A stretch of DNA of 64,000 nt, taken from contig NC_056428.1 in NCBI RefSeq assembly GCF_905147365.1, positions 38,669,001 to 38,733,000 of the forward strand. Reading direction: 5' to 3'. The translations under genes were made by a program, and so were the position numbers. How positions within the stretch are numbered: position 1 is the first letter of the stretch; each line of letters begins with the position of its first letter. Below the pieces are notes generated by a model, which searched no databases, was not told the origin of the DNA, and saw only the letters and a list, made by a program, of their open reading frames with translations. Positions 53,446 to 64,000 of the stretch are shown piece after piece. The DNA comes from Aricia agestis. Taxonomy: Eukaryota > Arthropoda > Insecta > Lepidoptera > Lycaenidae.

Positions 53446-55816
53446 TTATTAATTATTATTATAAAAAAGTTGATAGATTCTAGAATTAAACTGAGCAATA
53501 CAAGTTTTGCTGGAAATAGAATTTAGGATCCAAGAAAAACTGACGACTTTTGTGAATCCAAAAATTTTTAGACTCATTTGCATTTTAACCTACAGTAATT
53601 TGCTATTCCCTTGCTTTGTTTCTAGGTTTTTTCTTTAAGCATATAATATAATTATAATAAAATATTAATACGTGAGAAAAAAAAATATTAATACCTTCTG
53701 AATCTAGCACTTTTTCAGTTCGTAAAAAAAATGTGAATTATTTTATCATGTAAGTAGCACTTACTTTATGCTAAATTCCACTTTAGGCGCTATGATTATT
53801 GTGCTTACATAGTCATATTTTTAGTTGCTAAAAATGTAATATTCATTTTGTTAGATCTCTACCGTTAGCAGACTTACATTTCGCGATTGTACATAGGTAC
53901 ACATAATATAAAGTGCATGCTTTTTGTTCCAAAGTTCCAAGCGTTTTGCTTTAGTACAGTACCAATTGTAATAATACTAAAGACAATATAATATAGTAAT
54001 ATCCGGGATTCAAAATTTATTTATCTCTCTAACCTAAAGCTCCACAGTGATAAATTTCGTTTCGATCGCTTCGCGAAATTGCTAATATTAAATAGCCATT
54101 CGGACGTGGACCTTAAAATTTGATTATTCATAGCACACTTTTCGGATACGCTTTAGTATGCGCTGAAGTGATGGTTTTTTCTAGAAAATTGACCCCATCT
54201 GTTTCTTTGATCATACCGACATAAATAATCATAACCAGACATAGAAAAAACCATTAATAATTTGCCTTAAACTTGTTTATTGCCCAAATAAAATACACAT
54301 GTTATATGTCAATTAATATGCTAATAACATAATATCGGTATTGGAAGAATTCTTTAATTGGAACTTAATGTACTTACATTAATAGAATGGTCTATTCATT
54401 TTCTTTCGAATAAAATACGAAACGAATCCATTAAGAAAAGACCGCGTTTGATTTGTTATTATTTTCCAATATGGTTTCAATATAATATGCTTTCTTCTAC
54501 TGATTCACAAAATATTTACAGCTACAATAATTTACAGGGCATTTGAATACTGTTTCAGTCTCGCTTAATATAATTATCCTTGTTACCCTAATTATTATGA
54601 TGGCATAATTTAATTAATAAAATTTACATTATCGATTTGTTTCTTATGGATGCAAATACCTATAACTTTAATACAGGAACATACAGGCTTTGGGGGATAT
54701 TACAAACAGATGAACATATAATCTTTAACATTTTGTAAACTATGAACCCTTTTTTCCTTAAATACGTTACGGAACCCAGTGTATTATTTCTCAGTTTATT
54801 AATAAGCCATCCTTCTGACACGTTGATATTTGGACGAGCATAATCAATTGTGGACGAGCTCGATAAAGGCACAATAAAAAAAAGAAAAAGATTCGTAAAG
54901 ATCGAGGCACAACCATGAGTCTCACTTTCTGATCAATATAAAATATTCGGGATATTTCTACCTCCTTAACTTAGCCGCTCGGTGCATAAGAAGTACATAG
55001 TTAAAAAGATTTTTGTTTTCTTATTATTTAATAAGCAAGCGTATCTTAGGTTGCGTTCAATAGTGAAACGTGATTTTAAGATGGAGCTACTTCATCAAGT
55101 GATAATAATTCTTGTAAGAGTATAAACTGCCCAAAGCTACATATTTTTACTCTTCTTCTACTCTTTATCCTATGAATTGTGTTACAGTCAACTAGACATT
55201 TTGAGCACATAATCTTTTGCTTGAAGTGTGTATTGACGACAAGGTAGACAATTTTTATTATACCTAATCTATAATAAATCTCTTGTTAGGGATGAGTGTG
55301 CGATAAGCATAGAGTCACGTATACAAGAGATTCTTTAAACATAATCTTTATTTTTACCGCTTTTTATTAAGCTTTAGATGATATTCCCAGCCTATCCGCA
55401 GCAATTTCACCACAACTTATAAATCTGGATTCAAATCATATAAATGATAATAAAACTTCAATTTTATAGAGTCGGACGTAGATAGATGGCACGACCAGAG
55501 TTAACACTTTAACAACGAATGATTGATACGGTCACTCCGACCGGTCAGGAATCTACAGCCATTAATATATCGTCAAACATACGTCCGATTTTTTTAATAT
55601 TAATAGTCCTGGAGCACCCAGACAATGTAAACTTCACAAAAACCGTTTTTGTTGAGGGTTACGAAGTGAAAACAACATATTTTACGCCTCTGAATGAGAG
55701 ACGGGTGGCTTTAAATTAGAATATCGTTGAGTTATTGAGAGGTTATGGGTGGTTCACTCGTTAATAAACTAGCGTCAAAGCTATATTGTAATAATAATAT
55801 AATAGTTTAAAAACTA
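53446..55816. other. AT-rich stretch without gene
   Basis: A plus-strand frame of 66 codons at 55519 has no recognisable domain and no splice support. No other feature was seen. Confidence 0.45.
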
Positions 55817-56140
55817 AAAAAACACGCCTTAGCCAATCCGCCATCATGGATGTCCGCCATGTTAGATTTAAGTCACGTGACTTTTTTTCCGTGTTATTAA
55901 CACCAAAGTCAAACCCTTTCATTTGATACCCATATTATGGGGGTGCATTTCAAATAGCCTGTCCGCCATCTTGGGGAGGCTGCCATATTTGATTTTTAAT
56001 GACGTTTCTTAGCTAGTCATGTATTGTCATCAGAACTCAGAGCGTGTGCAAATTTATAATCCTAATCAAAAACCGGGAAGTGGATCAAATTAAGATTCCA
56101 AGATTTTCTTACATACATAGTTATACGTGAAGCTAATAAA
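55817..56140 (+). repeat. dispersed repeat (CTTTCATTTGATACCCATATTATGG)
   Basis: The blocks CTTTCATTTGATACCCATAT, GCCTGTCCGCCATCTTGG, GTCATCAGAACTCAGAGCGT and GATTCCAAGATTTTCTTACA form a repeat known to me from many arthropod genomes. Ends are not defined. Confidence 0.6.
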
Positions 56141-56226
56141 AGCGTGTTAAATATTTAAATATTACGTTAGACTTTGACACTAGTCTAAAATAGAATTTAG
56201 AGTAGGTAACAGGAACCTACAAGTGC

Positions 56227-56277
56227 CTACGGGATTCGAATGTATGACCACCGCGGTCGTACATTCGAATCCCGTAG
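56227..56277. repeat. 51-bp near-perfect palindrome
   Basis: CTACGGGATTCGAATGTA pairs exactly with 56260-56277, and the centre ACCGCGGT is itself a palindrome. The right arm contains TTCGAATCCCG, like a tRNA B box, and a T run follows. Confidence 0.85.
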
Positions 56278-57142
56278 ATTTTAGACATTTTTTTGGAATT
56301 AAAACAAAAAACTTTCAAAATTGATTTATTTCAGATACTTATGGAAGTACCTATGTCATTTATTTAAGTTTAATTTCAAAGATTAATATTTCGCATTCAA
56401 AAACCCTACAACGCCGCTGACAAGATATTTAAATCGTATTATTATCATACATTATCCATTACTTATATCGACTTTTCATTATGAACTATTAAAGTTATAA
56501 GCGGTGTTCGTGCTTACAAATGCCTTTCAATAGTGGCACAATATATGCCGTATATCAGAGCGGCTCTTCGACAGGAATATCGGTCGAGGCTCGGCGCAAA
56601 CGAGACACGGACGACCGCGACTCGAAGCTACAGAATTTTGAGATAGCAAATGAAGCCTAGGTTAAGAGGACGACTAAAGCAAAATTGGTGATTTTATAAT
56701 TCATTTTTGTTCTTGATATTAAGCTACGAATTGTTTTATTTTTAAAACAGAAATACTACATTATATTTGCGAGGGTCTGTACTAGCGAAAACACGATATC
56801 TTAAAATTTTATCGATACTTACACAAAAATCACAAAGAAGAATCTAAATTTCACGAATATTTCATTTCTTTTGGAAACAGAGAATTAAACTGAGTCAATA
56901 TTTTAATAAATAATATTTAAAAATTATATTACCGAGGGACTGTACTGGTGGATTTTAAAATGTTGTATATTTATCAAATTATTATTAAAAAACTAAGTTC
57001 GCGGTGAAGCCGCGTCGTGCTTGTTCACCTGGCATATGAAAGACGGGCGTGAGTGTAAAGAGAGAAGAATGATGTTTGATTTTTTGCTTAATTCACCCTT
57101 TTAGAGGATAAGATTAATAAATACTGCAATCATAGATCTCCA

Positions 57143-57400
57143 CTAGTGGAGATTACACGTGCGTCTGATATATTTGCGAGCCTGATCAACTTGATACAGT
57201 GTGTACTCACTGTTACTGAGTACGCACTGAGCTTTATATAAGAAACTCAAATTGTAATGAACCCACTCGATGTCAACATATTCGATGGCCTGTCTGCAGT
57301 GACCCTTATCGGCCTCTCGCTGTGTAATCCTTCCGTAACACTCATTTCTGTTGGATTTAACTCGTGCTACAGGTAATTTATCAATTTGCTTCTTAAACAC
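57143..57400 (-). pseudogene. unidentified 85-codon frame, possible coding remnant
   Basis: The frame (KKQIDKLPVARVKSNRNECY.., QAIEYVDIEWVHYNLSFLYK) has mixed, protein-like composition and continues upstream without an early stop. No domain was recognised. It overlaps an 18-bp perfect palindrome (57136-57153) and an imperfect inverted repeat near 57190-57230. It may be a transposon remnant or chance. Confidence 0.25.
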
Positions 57401-59185
57401 CTTTTTGTGTGACGCCCCGACGATAAAAAACCATTAAAATCCTACAAGCTCGGGTTTTTGGGACACTGTATGAGATCTCTTGTTTGAAAAAAAAAACATC
57501 GATATTTCCAATAGTAATAACGTAATTACATTATTATTTTATCGAATTTCTGTATTTTTTATATAACAACATAAATAGTGCCATTCTCACCGACACATCC
57601 ACATTCCTCTCAACTTGAGATTGAGATGTTCAAGTTGTCAAAAAATTTGATGAAATACTTAACCCATCAAGCCCCATAAGCTCACCGGTGATAAATAATA
57701 TACTTGATAGTGATAGTTTGCGCAAAATACATATAAACTCTAAAGATTAATGTAAAAACATGTTAAAATTATCTCAATATCTTTTCTGATCAACAAAGTA
57801 TTTCAAGAACATCTTAATTTGTGGTAACTAGTTTTTCTAAAATATTTTTAGTTATTTTCCAAGATATGCTTGAAGATAATATAATAAAACAAGAGGAAAA
57901 TTTCGCGTTACAACAACCCACGTGGTAAAACGTAGTTCCTAAACGCCGAGACGAATCGTTAATTCCATAATGGATGAATGAAAATATCATAGATGGTGTA
58001 GAAGTATGTAGGTCGACTCTACCCACGCTCGTGTGAAAAGTAAACTTCAGTCCCAGTGTTCTGACATCTATATTACAAACTCGGTAATGTCTACGAACGT
58101 CTTAAATCAATCAATTACAACCTTAATACCATGGCATAGAACTCAAAATAAAAATATCTAAACTTTGTATACACAGTTTGTCGTGTGTATTGTTTAAGAT
58201 TCGAAAAAAGTTGATGATGAATTTAAGGAAGTATAGCGCGTAATTCAGAATTAATAAGGGTGAAATTTTCCTAACACGTTAAAAACTAAATAAACGTTAG
58301 TTTAAATAGTAAATGCTATGATTCGGAACTTCGTTCGGAAAACGTCTTTTATTTGTTGTTACGTGAAACAGTGCCTGCGGCAAATCTTAGTATGAATAAT
58401 TATACTTATTACGAATTATATTAAAAATTTTGAAACATTGGAATTTTGGTTATAAGATGGTGCTAACTGTTACCTTAAAGATATTTTAATAAAAACAAAA
58501 GTCAAATCATGCAAAGAATTATGGCGTTATGTGATAAGTTCCACAATTAATGTTTTTGTGATAAAAGTGATGATAAACGTTTCAATGATTTTATCGATAG
58601 TGTCACTTTAGTATGCTGTACATGCGAGCGCCGTTGAAGCACCACCTTCGTTCCACATACATTTTAATAAATTAATAAATATTTTCATCTTAAATGTCAG
58701 AGTACGTTAAACATGTTTTTATGCAAAGACTGTTGGAACATAAATAACCAAACTTTACGGTTTAGATCTGGTTATTAGCATTTTACTGTTGCAAAAACTG
58801 AAAGCATAAACTATCACGGGCCTCGACAAAGCATTGCATAAATCCGTCATACTCTACATTGCAAGCGAAGTGGCTTTAAAATATTAAACAATATCGTACG
58901 AGAATATTAAAAGTCAAACATAATCGGTGTTATCGCCCGTCCGGGCGTATTAAAAGGATCATCAATTTTATAACGCTTAGCCGACCACCGGGGCCGGGAT
59001 TCCCTTATTCTGAGAAGAATCAAACAGCGGGACGTTCGGCTCATTCTCAGACAATGTGTAGGTATATTTGTGTAGACAATGGGAGGTATTTATGTACAAA
59101 TAGCCGATCACCGAGGCAGGTGGAGGCGGGCACGAGCGGCGCCCCGCAGAGATTGACACCGACATGACACATGACACTGCGCCGG

Positions 59186-59199
59186 TATCGATATCGATA
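59186..59199. promoter_or_regulatory. two overlapping DRE (TATCGATA) motifs
   Basis: TATCGATATCGATA contains two copies of the DREF/BEAF site TATCGATA. A CpG-richer segment (GGCGGGCACGAGCGGCGCCC) lies next to it. Such sites mark many insect promoters, so this could be a distal furry promoter, but no exon is identified. Confidence 0.3.
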
Positions 59200-61335
59200 A
59201 TTGCCGATGAAAATTAAACATCTCTCATTTTTCAAAGGTCAGCGAAGCACCTGCACACGAATGCAATAAAATATGATCGGTCTCAGATGAATATTATTGG
59301 CCTGAAAAATAAAAATAAATATAACATAATTATATTTAATGATACCGATGAATTGAGAGGTGACAATGAATTTAATCTAGTTTGTTAACTTCAAATCTAT
59401 CTTTGTTCTTAGTATTGAGACGCAAACATTAGTATAACATGATGATTTATAGGTACCTCTATATAAATCATCATAGTTATAAATACGTAAGTACTAACAA
59501 TAATATAACTATGAAGGGTTATAAATTTATATTATTAAACTGGAATTTAACCACATTAACAGTGAATTGACTAGGTAAACGTCAATCTTATCGACATCTT
59601 TTTATATTCATTATCGACATTATCGATCGTTTATAAGCACACCACTAGGAATCTGAACTTTAAGAACATTTCACACCTGCCTTTAAGATTTTGCGTCGAA
59701 ACTAATTTTTACAATAAAATCACTGATTGGTATTAGTGCATTCCAAACGGGAAAATTATTGTTATTGTATTAGGTGGTCCCCAAATAATTTTTATTAGTT
59801 TTTGTAAGACTTTTTTTCAGACACAATCAAAATTACTTATTCATTAATTTGTACCAGCAGTATCATTTCTTTTTGCTGTATACATACAGTACTTTAATAC
59901 AATTATTACTTCACAATTATTCTTAATATAATTTTTTAAAGACTTTTTTGACAATTGAACTTTCTGAGCTAGGATCAAAAAGCCTACCAAAATTTCTCTC
60001 ATACATTATGCTTTCGCTACTGTAGAGTTATAAAAATATAATCGCTAGTCGTAGCTTTATATAGCATGATACACTATAACTCATTATAACATGACTTGCA
60101 CTATCTTTTGTCTTGCTCTTATGAGCCAACAAAAACCATTGTTTTGTTGGCTTGTATCAAAAAACAATTAATATACACAGTACATTGACTGTATGATGCA
60201 TTATAAAGAATGGAACATCTAGGTATTTGAATACTATACAAGAAATACCTATAATAAATAGGACTTTTAGGTGCATCCGATTTTCGCTGATTGTATTCAA
60301 TCAACAAAAAATATTATACAGCGAATGACAATGCAAAGTAACAATAGCTAAGCTAAGTCTTATATTTATGTCTTGTACGTTGGAAAAGTCACATGATAGA
60401 CAAGGACAGCGGACCAAAACTATACAATTACAAAATGCCACAATATCTAACACTACAGTATAGGAATTGTGGAAAAATTATCGAATTAAAAATATTAAAA
60501 GCTCTACCAAAAGAATTAAAAATAGACAATTAATATTAGGAAAAATAAATAAGTAGTTTGGAATTGCAGGTATAAAATAATTAAGGTCATTTTTACAACT
60601 TATAATTAGTACGTAGTAATTATGTTTTCTTGTAGACCGTTAAATAAATCGTTTTACAACGAACTCAAGACCAATAAAACTAACAGTTCAACTTTAACTC
60701 GGAAACAGACCACTTCATTAATATACCTACCTACTTATACTACTGTAAAATATATTTATCTCTGGTTAGAAGTTATAACATTATGATTGTTAATGATCTT
60801 CAACTATGTTTTAACTTTGGTTTGTGTATTGCACGAGAATCGTAAATTTTGCCGCGAGAAATACTATCCATTAACTTTTGTTTAAGACTAAAAGTACCAC
60901 TAAGTATGTATGTAATATATCGAATACCTCGTGAAGACGTATTAGGATTGTGAAGAGAGCAAATAGATAGACATACACACTTTTACATTTGTGATATCAG
61001 AGTAGGGTTGCTACCCTAAGTAGGTGGTGAAAAATTCAATCAGATATATTTGTAAGTGTGTACGTATTTTGTTAATTTGCATAGAAAAGGCCAGGACATC
61101 ACTGCACCAATTTTGATGATTAGCTACTACATTAATATGTCTATAAAGTATTCGTAGAATATGAGGGCGAACACGGGCTTTTAAAATGTATGATTCCTTT
61201 TGTAGGTTCCGACCTACACTAGACGCTTTCCGAAACATCTAGTGGTATTACATATGAGTCTGTAATGCAAACAATATCGTCGGAACGAAACAAGTTTTAA
61301 TTAGTTTAGAATTTGAAAGCTATGAATATTTAAAG

Positions 61336-61572
61336 CTCACGGGCCATTTAATTTACAACGGGCCGGGGCCGACGCAATTATAGCGTTTATTAATATTGGG
61401 CAAACCGGCGCCTTCGGAAAAAATGGAATTTATACGTCAATAAGAGTTCGGATATGAGTTTAATAGTTGGCACAAGGCGAGCCGCGCCTATTACGTGCTG
61501 AGTTATTGGACGTGTTGCCCGGCGCGCCTCGTCTAAACACTGCTTCAAATAATTAAACACGGCGCTATCCAT
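61336..61572. promoter_or_regulatory. GC-rich island, possible conserved regulatory element
   Basis: GGGCCATTTAATTTACAACG, ACGCAATTATAGCG and GCGTTTATTAATATTG mix homeodomain-like AT cores with GC-rich spacers, unlike the surroundings. A 60-codon minus-strand frame also covers it and ends at 61390. I cannot tell regulation from coding here. Confidence 0.25.
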
Positions 61573-62702
61573 CTGAATGGATTTTCTTAAAAGTGAGCGA
61601 CTCTTGACTGCTTTTGAGATAGATCAACATAACGAAGCACAGGCAATGAGAGCTAAAAACTAGAAATTCCGGAGACATGTTCAGAACTAGCATTCAGCAA
61701 GAAAGGTTTTCTTTTTCTATACTCCTTGCGGTGTTTGAATACGAGTAGGTGATAGTAAAATAAATTTTTGCTGAGGGTAAAAGCGAACTGTTGTAAATAC
61801 TACGAGTATTTTTAGTAATTTCTGACTCTTCTCAAAATTCATGCATTAATATGAATAAAAAATATTAAAAGTTAATAAAAGTTTATTTATAGAGATGGGA
61901 TGTAGAAAGTGTATTTTTACTTTAGTGACGTGAGAGTACTCTCATGTTATATTATAGTACAATGTAGTCAATTACGCTGGTTTCTGCGTGAACCGGACTA
62001 TGGCGTGCGCAGTAAACTTATTGTGATAACATCAGTTATGGAACACGGTTATAATAGTCGGAAAAACTAGAGTCTTAGCTTTTTTGAACCCAACTATTAT
62101 AATAATAAGATAATGCCTTTCTTTGTAAATTAGTGTAACTATTTTACAAAGAAAACACACAGAAAAAGCAGGAGCAAGACATTTTCACCGCGTGCGTGGT
62201 AGGAGGAGAGGATACGGTTTAGATTAAAAATAGTTACTCAAATTAAAAAAATCTCGGTTTCCAAGGGAAAGGGAAAAATAGGTGAATTTTATACAACTTC
62301 ACCAATTTGAATTTATCTACAAATGTTTCCTATCTTTGTAACCCCATTTATCTAAAGAATATTTTCTACTTAAATACTTTAAATAACAGGTATGTCACTC
62401 CATCTTTCCTATAAACATATTGTTTATCAATTGTGTCTTATTATTTTGGGACTAGTAATTAATTGTAATAAATTATTTAAACTTAATAGTTCAAGTGACA
62501 CCATTATAATGACACTCTTTTCCAATACAAACTTGTCACTTTAATCATTTTCGCTCAGTACGTTTTTAGTATTACAACGTAATATTATAATTACCTATAC
62601 GTAATAGTTTTATTAGCATATTTTAATTTAGTAATTAGTAAGTACAAGACGTATTAGCTGCTTAATTTTACGGAAAATTATTTTTTCGCTGTTTTAATTT
62701 TG

Positions 62703-62735
62703 TTTCTATTAATTTCACTTTGAAATTAATAGAAA
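62703..62735. repeat. perfect hairpin, 15-bp arms, 3-nt loop
   Basis: TTTCTATTAATTTCA pairs exactly with 62721-62735 around CTT. Confidence 0.85.
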
Positions 62736-62816
62736 TGCTTAAATATGAAAACTAACAGTATTTTGTTACATAATCTGTTATAACTTTTAATTTGTACGAG
62801 GGAACAAAGTTACTAA

Positions 62817-63008
62817 GGTGGGGTTGCACCCATGTGCAAGTTAAAGTTATGGTTATAGTTAAGGCTAACTTTAACTTTAACCTTAACTTTGACCGGAGAA
62901 ATTATTGACAGATGACAGCTGGTCCAGCAAGGTTATAAATGAACGTGGGCGGGGGCGCTGCTGGTAAAGGAGAACTGTCAAAAAGCGTTCTTTGTATGAT
63001 GACAGTTA
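62817..63008. mobile_element. half copy of the GGGTGGGTTGCACC MITE
   Basis: It starts GGTGGGGTTGCACCC, has the TTAAAGTTATGGTTATAG repeats and continues through GGGGGCGCTGCTGGTAAAGG to GATGACAGTTACG. It lacks the insert present at 20482-20761 and also lacks the far end. Confidence 0.75.
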
Positions 63009-63241
63009 CGATTCCTTAGTTTTTATTATTCGTAGTGAATATACTTTAATTTAATGAAGAGTTTGATAGATAATGTATGGAGTTTATGTCAAAATCTTCA
63101 TTTAATTATGTAATTAATGTTCCACTCTGAGTGCGACATTTAAGTTTTTCCTCTTTATATCACAGAGGACTACTTTTATAATATTACTAAGCCGTATATA
63201 ATTATGTAGTCTGGAGAAATAAATTAGTTTATAATGATTTA

Positions 63242-63278
63242 AGCACACAGAAAAACAATAATTGTTTTTGTGTGTGCT
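63242..63278. repeat. hairpin, about 18-bp arms, 1 mismatch
   Basis: AGCACACAGAAAAACAAT pairs with 63261-63278 with one mismatch and almost no loop. Confidence 0.75.
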
Positions 63279-63631
63279 AAAATTTATTTTTAGCTAATTA
63301 ATATATTATTATAACTAACGGTCAACCTTTTCTTTGTATTAGACTTCAACGAGAGTCAAAAGATATCATGCTAAATAAAATATTATGGTTTTTGAGAAAA
63401 AACAGTATTTTATTAAGTAAGTCCAATATATTTAGGTTGTCACATTAAGCTAATAAATATTTGTCGAGTGAATAGTTTAAGTATTGTAAAAACACAATCT
63501 TTTTTTTTATTACAAATATAATAACTTTACTTTACAATATTGAGACTAAAAATATAACATTGTTTTCGATTAATTATATTTAACTTGTTTGTTACTGTAC
63601 GGACTTGATTGTAATGGAAAATAACCGTATT

Positions 63632-63980
63632 TAAAAAAGATAAAACCGACTTCATAATTGTACGTAATAGAGAATTAAAACTCCCTATCTTCAAAACTAC
63701 TGAACCGATTTTGATGAAACTCGAACTATTCTCTAAGTTGAACAATACATAGTACAACAAAAAAAAACTGAAATCGGTAAGGTTCCAGAGATATGCGAAC
63801 ACAAAAATAAAAACATACATACATACATGCTTACATACATGTACTGTATTACATACACTTTTGGACAAATTTGTTCAGAAGGTGATGAAGACTAACATAT
63901 TATACGAAAATTAGGCAGTTCTGGAAATATTTCATACATACGCGTCGAATTGATAACTTCATTTTTTGAAGTCGGTTAAA
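63632..63980. repeat. dispersed repeat with AACCGACTTC..GAAGTCGGTTAAA ends, copy 2
   Basis: AAAACCGACTTCATAATTGTACG and TTTTTTGAAGTCGGTTAAA enclose CTACTGAACCGATTTTGATG and (CATA)n runs. It is in the same orientation as the copy at 53112. Confidence 0.75.
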
Positions 63981-64000
63981 TGTATTTTTTAAAACTCGAA

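Larger units (their letters stand above)
57401..63631. other. mostly AT-rich DNA without confident genes
   Basis: Within it are a GC-rich patch with DRE motifs (58,970-59,200), a GC-rich island (61,336-61,572), a half copy of the GGGTGGGTTGCACC MITE (62,817-63,008) and hairpins at 62,703 and 63,242. The remaining sequence shows no supported feature. Confidence 0.5.

Noticed and set aside
55519..55719. 66-codon plus-strand frame as an exon of the 45.77-kb gene
   Set aside because: No suitable acceptor, phase link or recognisable domain.
1..64000. CRISPR arrays, operons, riboswitches, phage genes
   Set aside because: No regular short repeats with spacers and no bacterial gene organisation; the spliced furry gene shows a eukaryotic source.

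Overview
The window looks like nuclear DNA of a butterfly or moth (Lepidoptera). It is AT-rich, its one clear protein-coding gene is split by introns, and it is full of small Helitrons with TC...CTAG ends, MITEs with clean target duplications, tRNA-derived SINEs and LINE pieces of types common in Lepidoptera. No bacterial, phage or CRISPR feature is present.

Layout. Positions 1 to about 12,000 hold the 5' part of the gene for Furry (Fry), on the minus strand. Nine coding exons (8960-8891, 6551-6339, 4911-4766, 4262-4063, 3586-3371, 2863-2740, 1578-1357, 948-714, 395-1) keep one reading frame through eight introns and give the first 607 residues; the gene continues past position 1. Two further minus-strand exons (11984-11941 and 9379-9342) keep frame when joined to the exon at 6551 and would give a second N-terminus. 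The introns carry a Helitron with a Harbinger-like MITE inside it, a hAT MITE, other MITEs and near-perfect hairpins.

From 12 to 64 kb I find no further confident host coding exon. This part is either a long 5' intron or upstream region of furry, or intergenic DNA. It holds a DNA element with repeated ACGGTTGTG motifs (12.45-13.42 kb), a decayed Ty3/gypsy element with its 3' LTR (13.9-17.0 kb), a nested set of MITEs and a poly-A retroposon (18.0-20.9 kb), twin palindromic MITEs (21.0 and 22.0 kb), a perfect 168-bp palindrome inside a Helitron (24.5 kb), many copies of one Helitron family (6.9, 18.0, 27.5, 29.2, 29.9, 30.8, 32.1, 39.3, 47.0 kb), a LINE reverse-transcriptase fragment (34.6 kb), a nuclear copy of mitochondrial ATP6 (46.1 kb), a perfect 121-bp inverted repeat (47.1-47.4 kb), a SINE followed by a hAT MITE (48.0-48.6 kb) and a Helitron with a GC-rich tandem array (49.8-50.9 kb).

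Possible regulatory sites are a TATA plus initiator promoter at 19.0 kb, a CpG-rich first exon ending ATGAAG|GTAAGC at 45.77 kb (plus strand), overlapping DRE motifs at 59.19 kb and a GC-rich island at 61.3-61.6 kb.

No new multi-gene system is visible. The strongest leads are the second furry N-terminus, the datable nested insertions, the nuclear mitochondrial copy, and an unusual number of perfect fold-back palindromes with very short loops. The last pattern suggests replication template switching, unless some are assembly artefacts.
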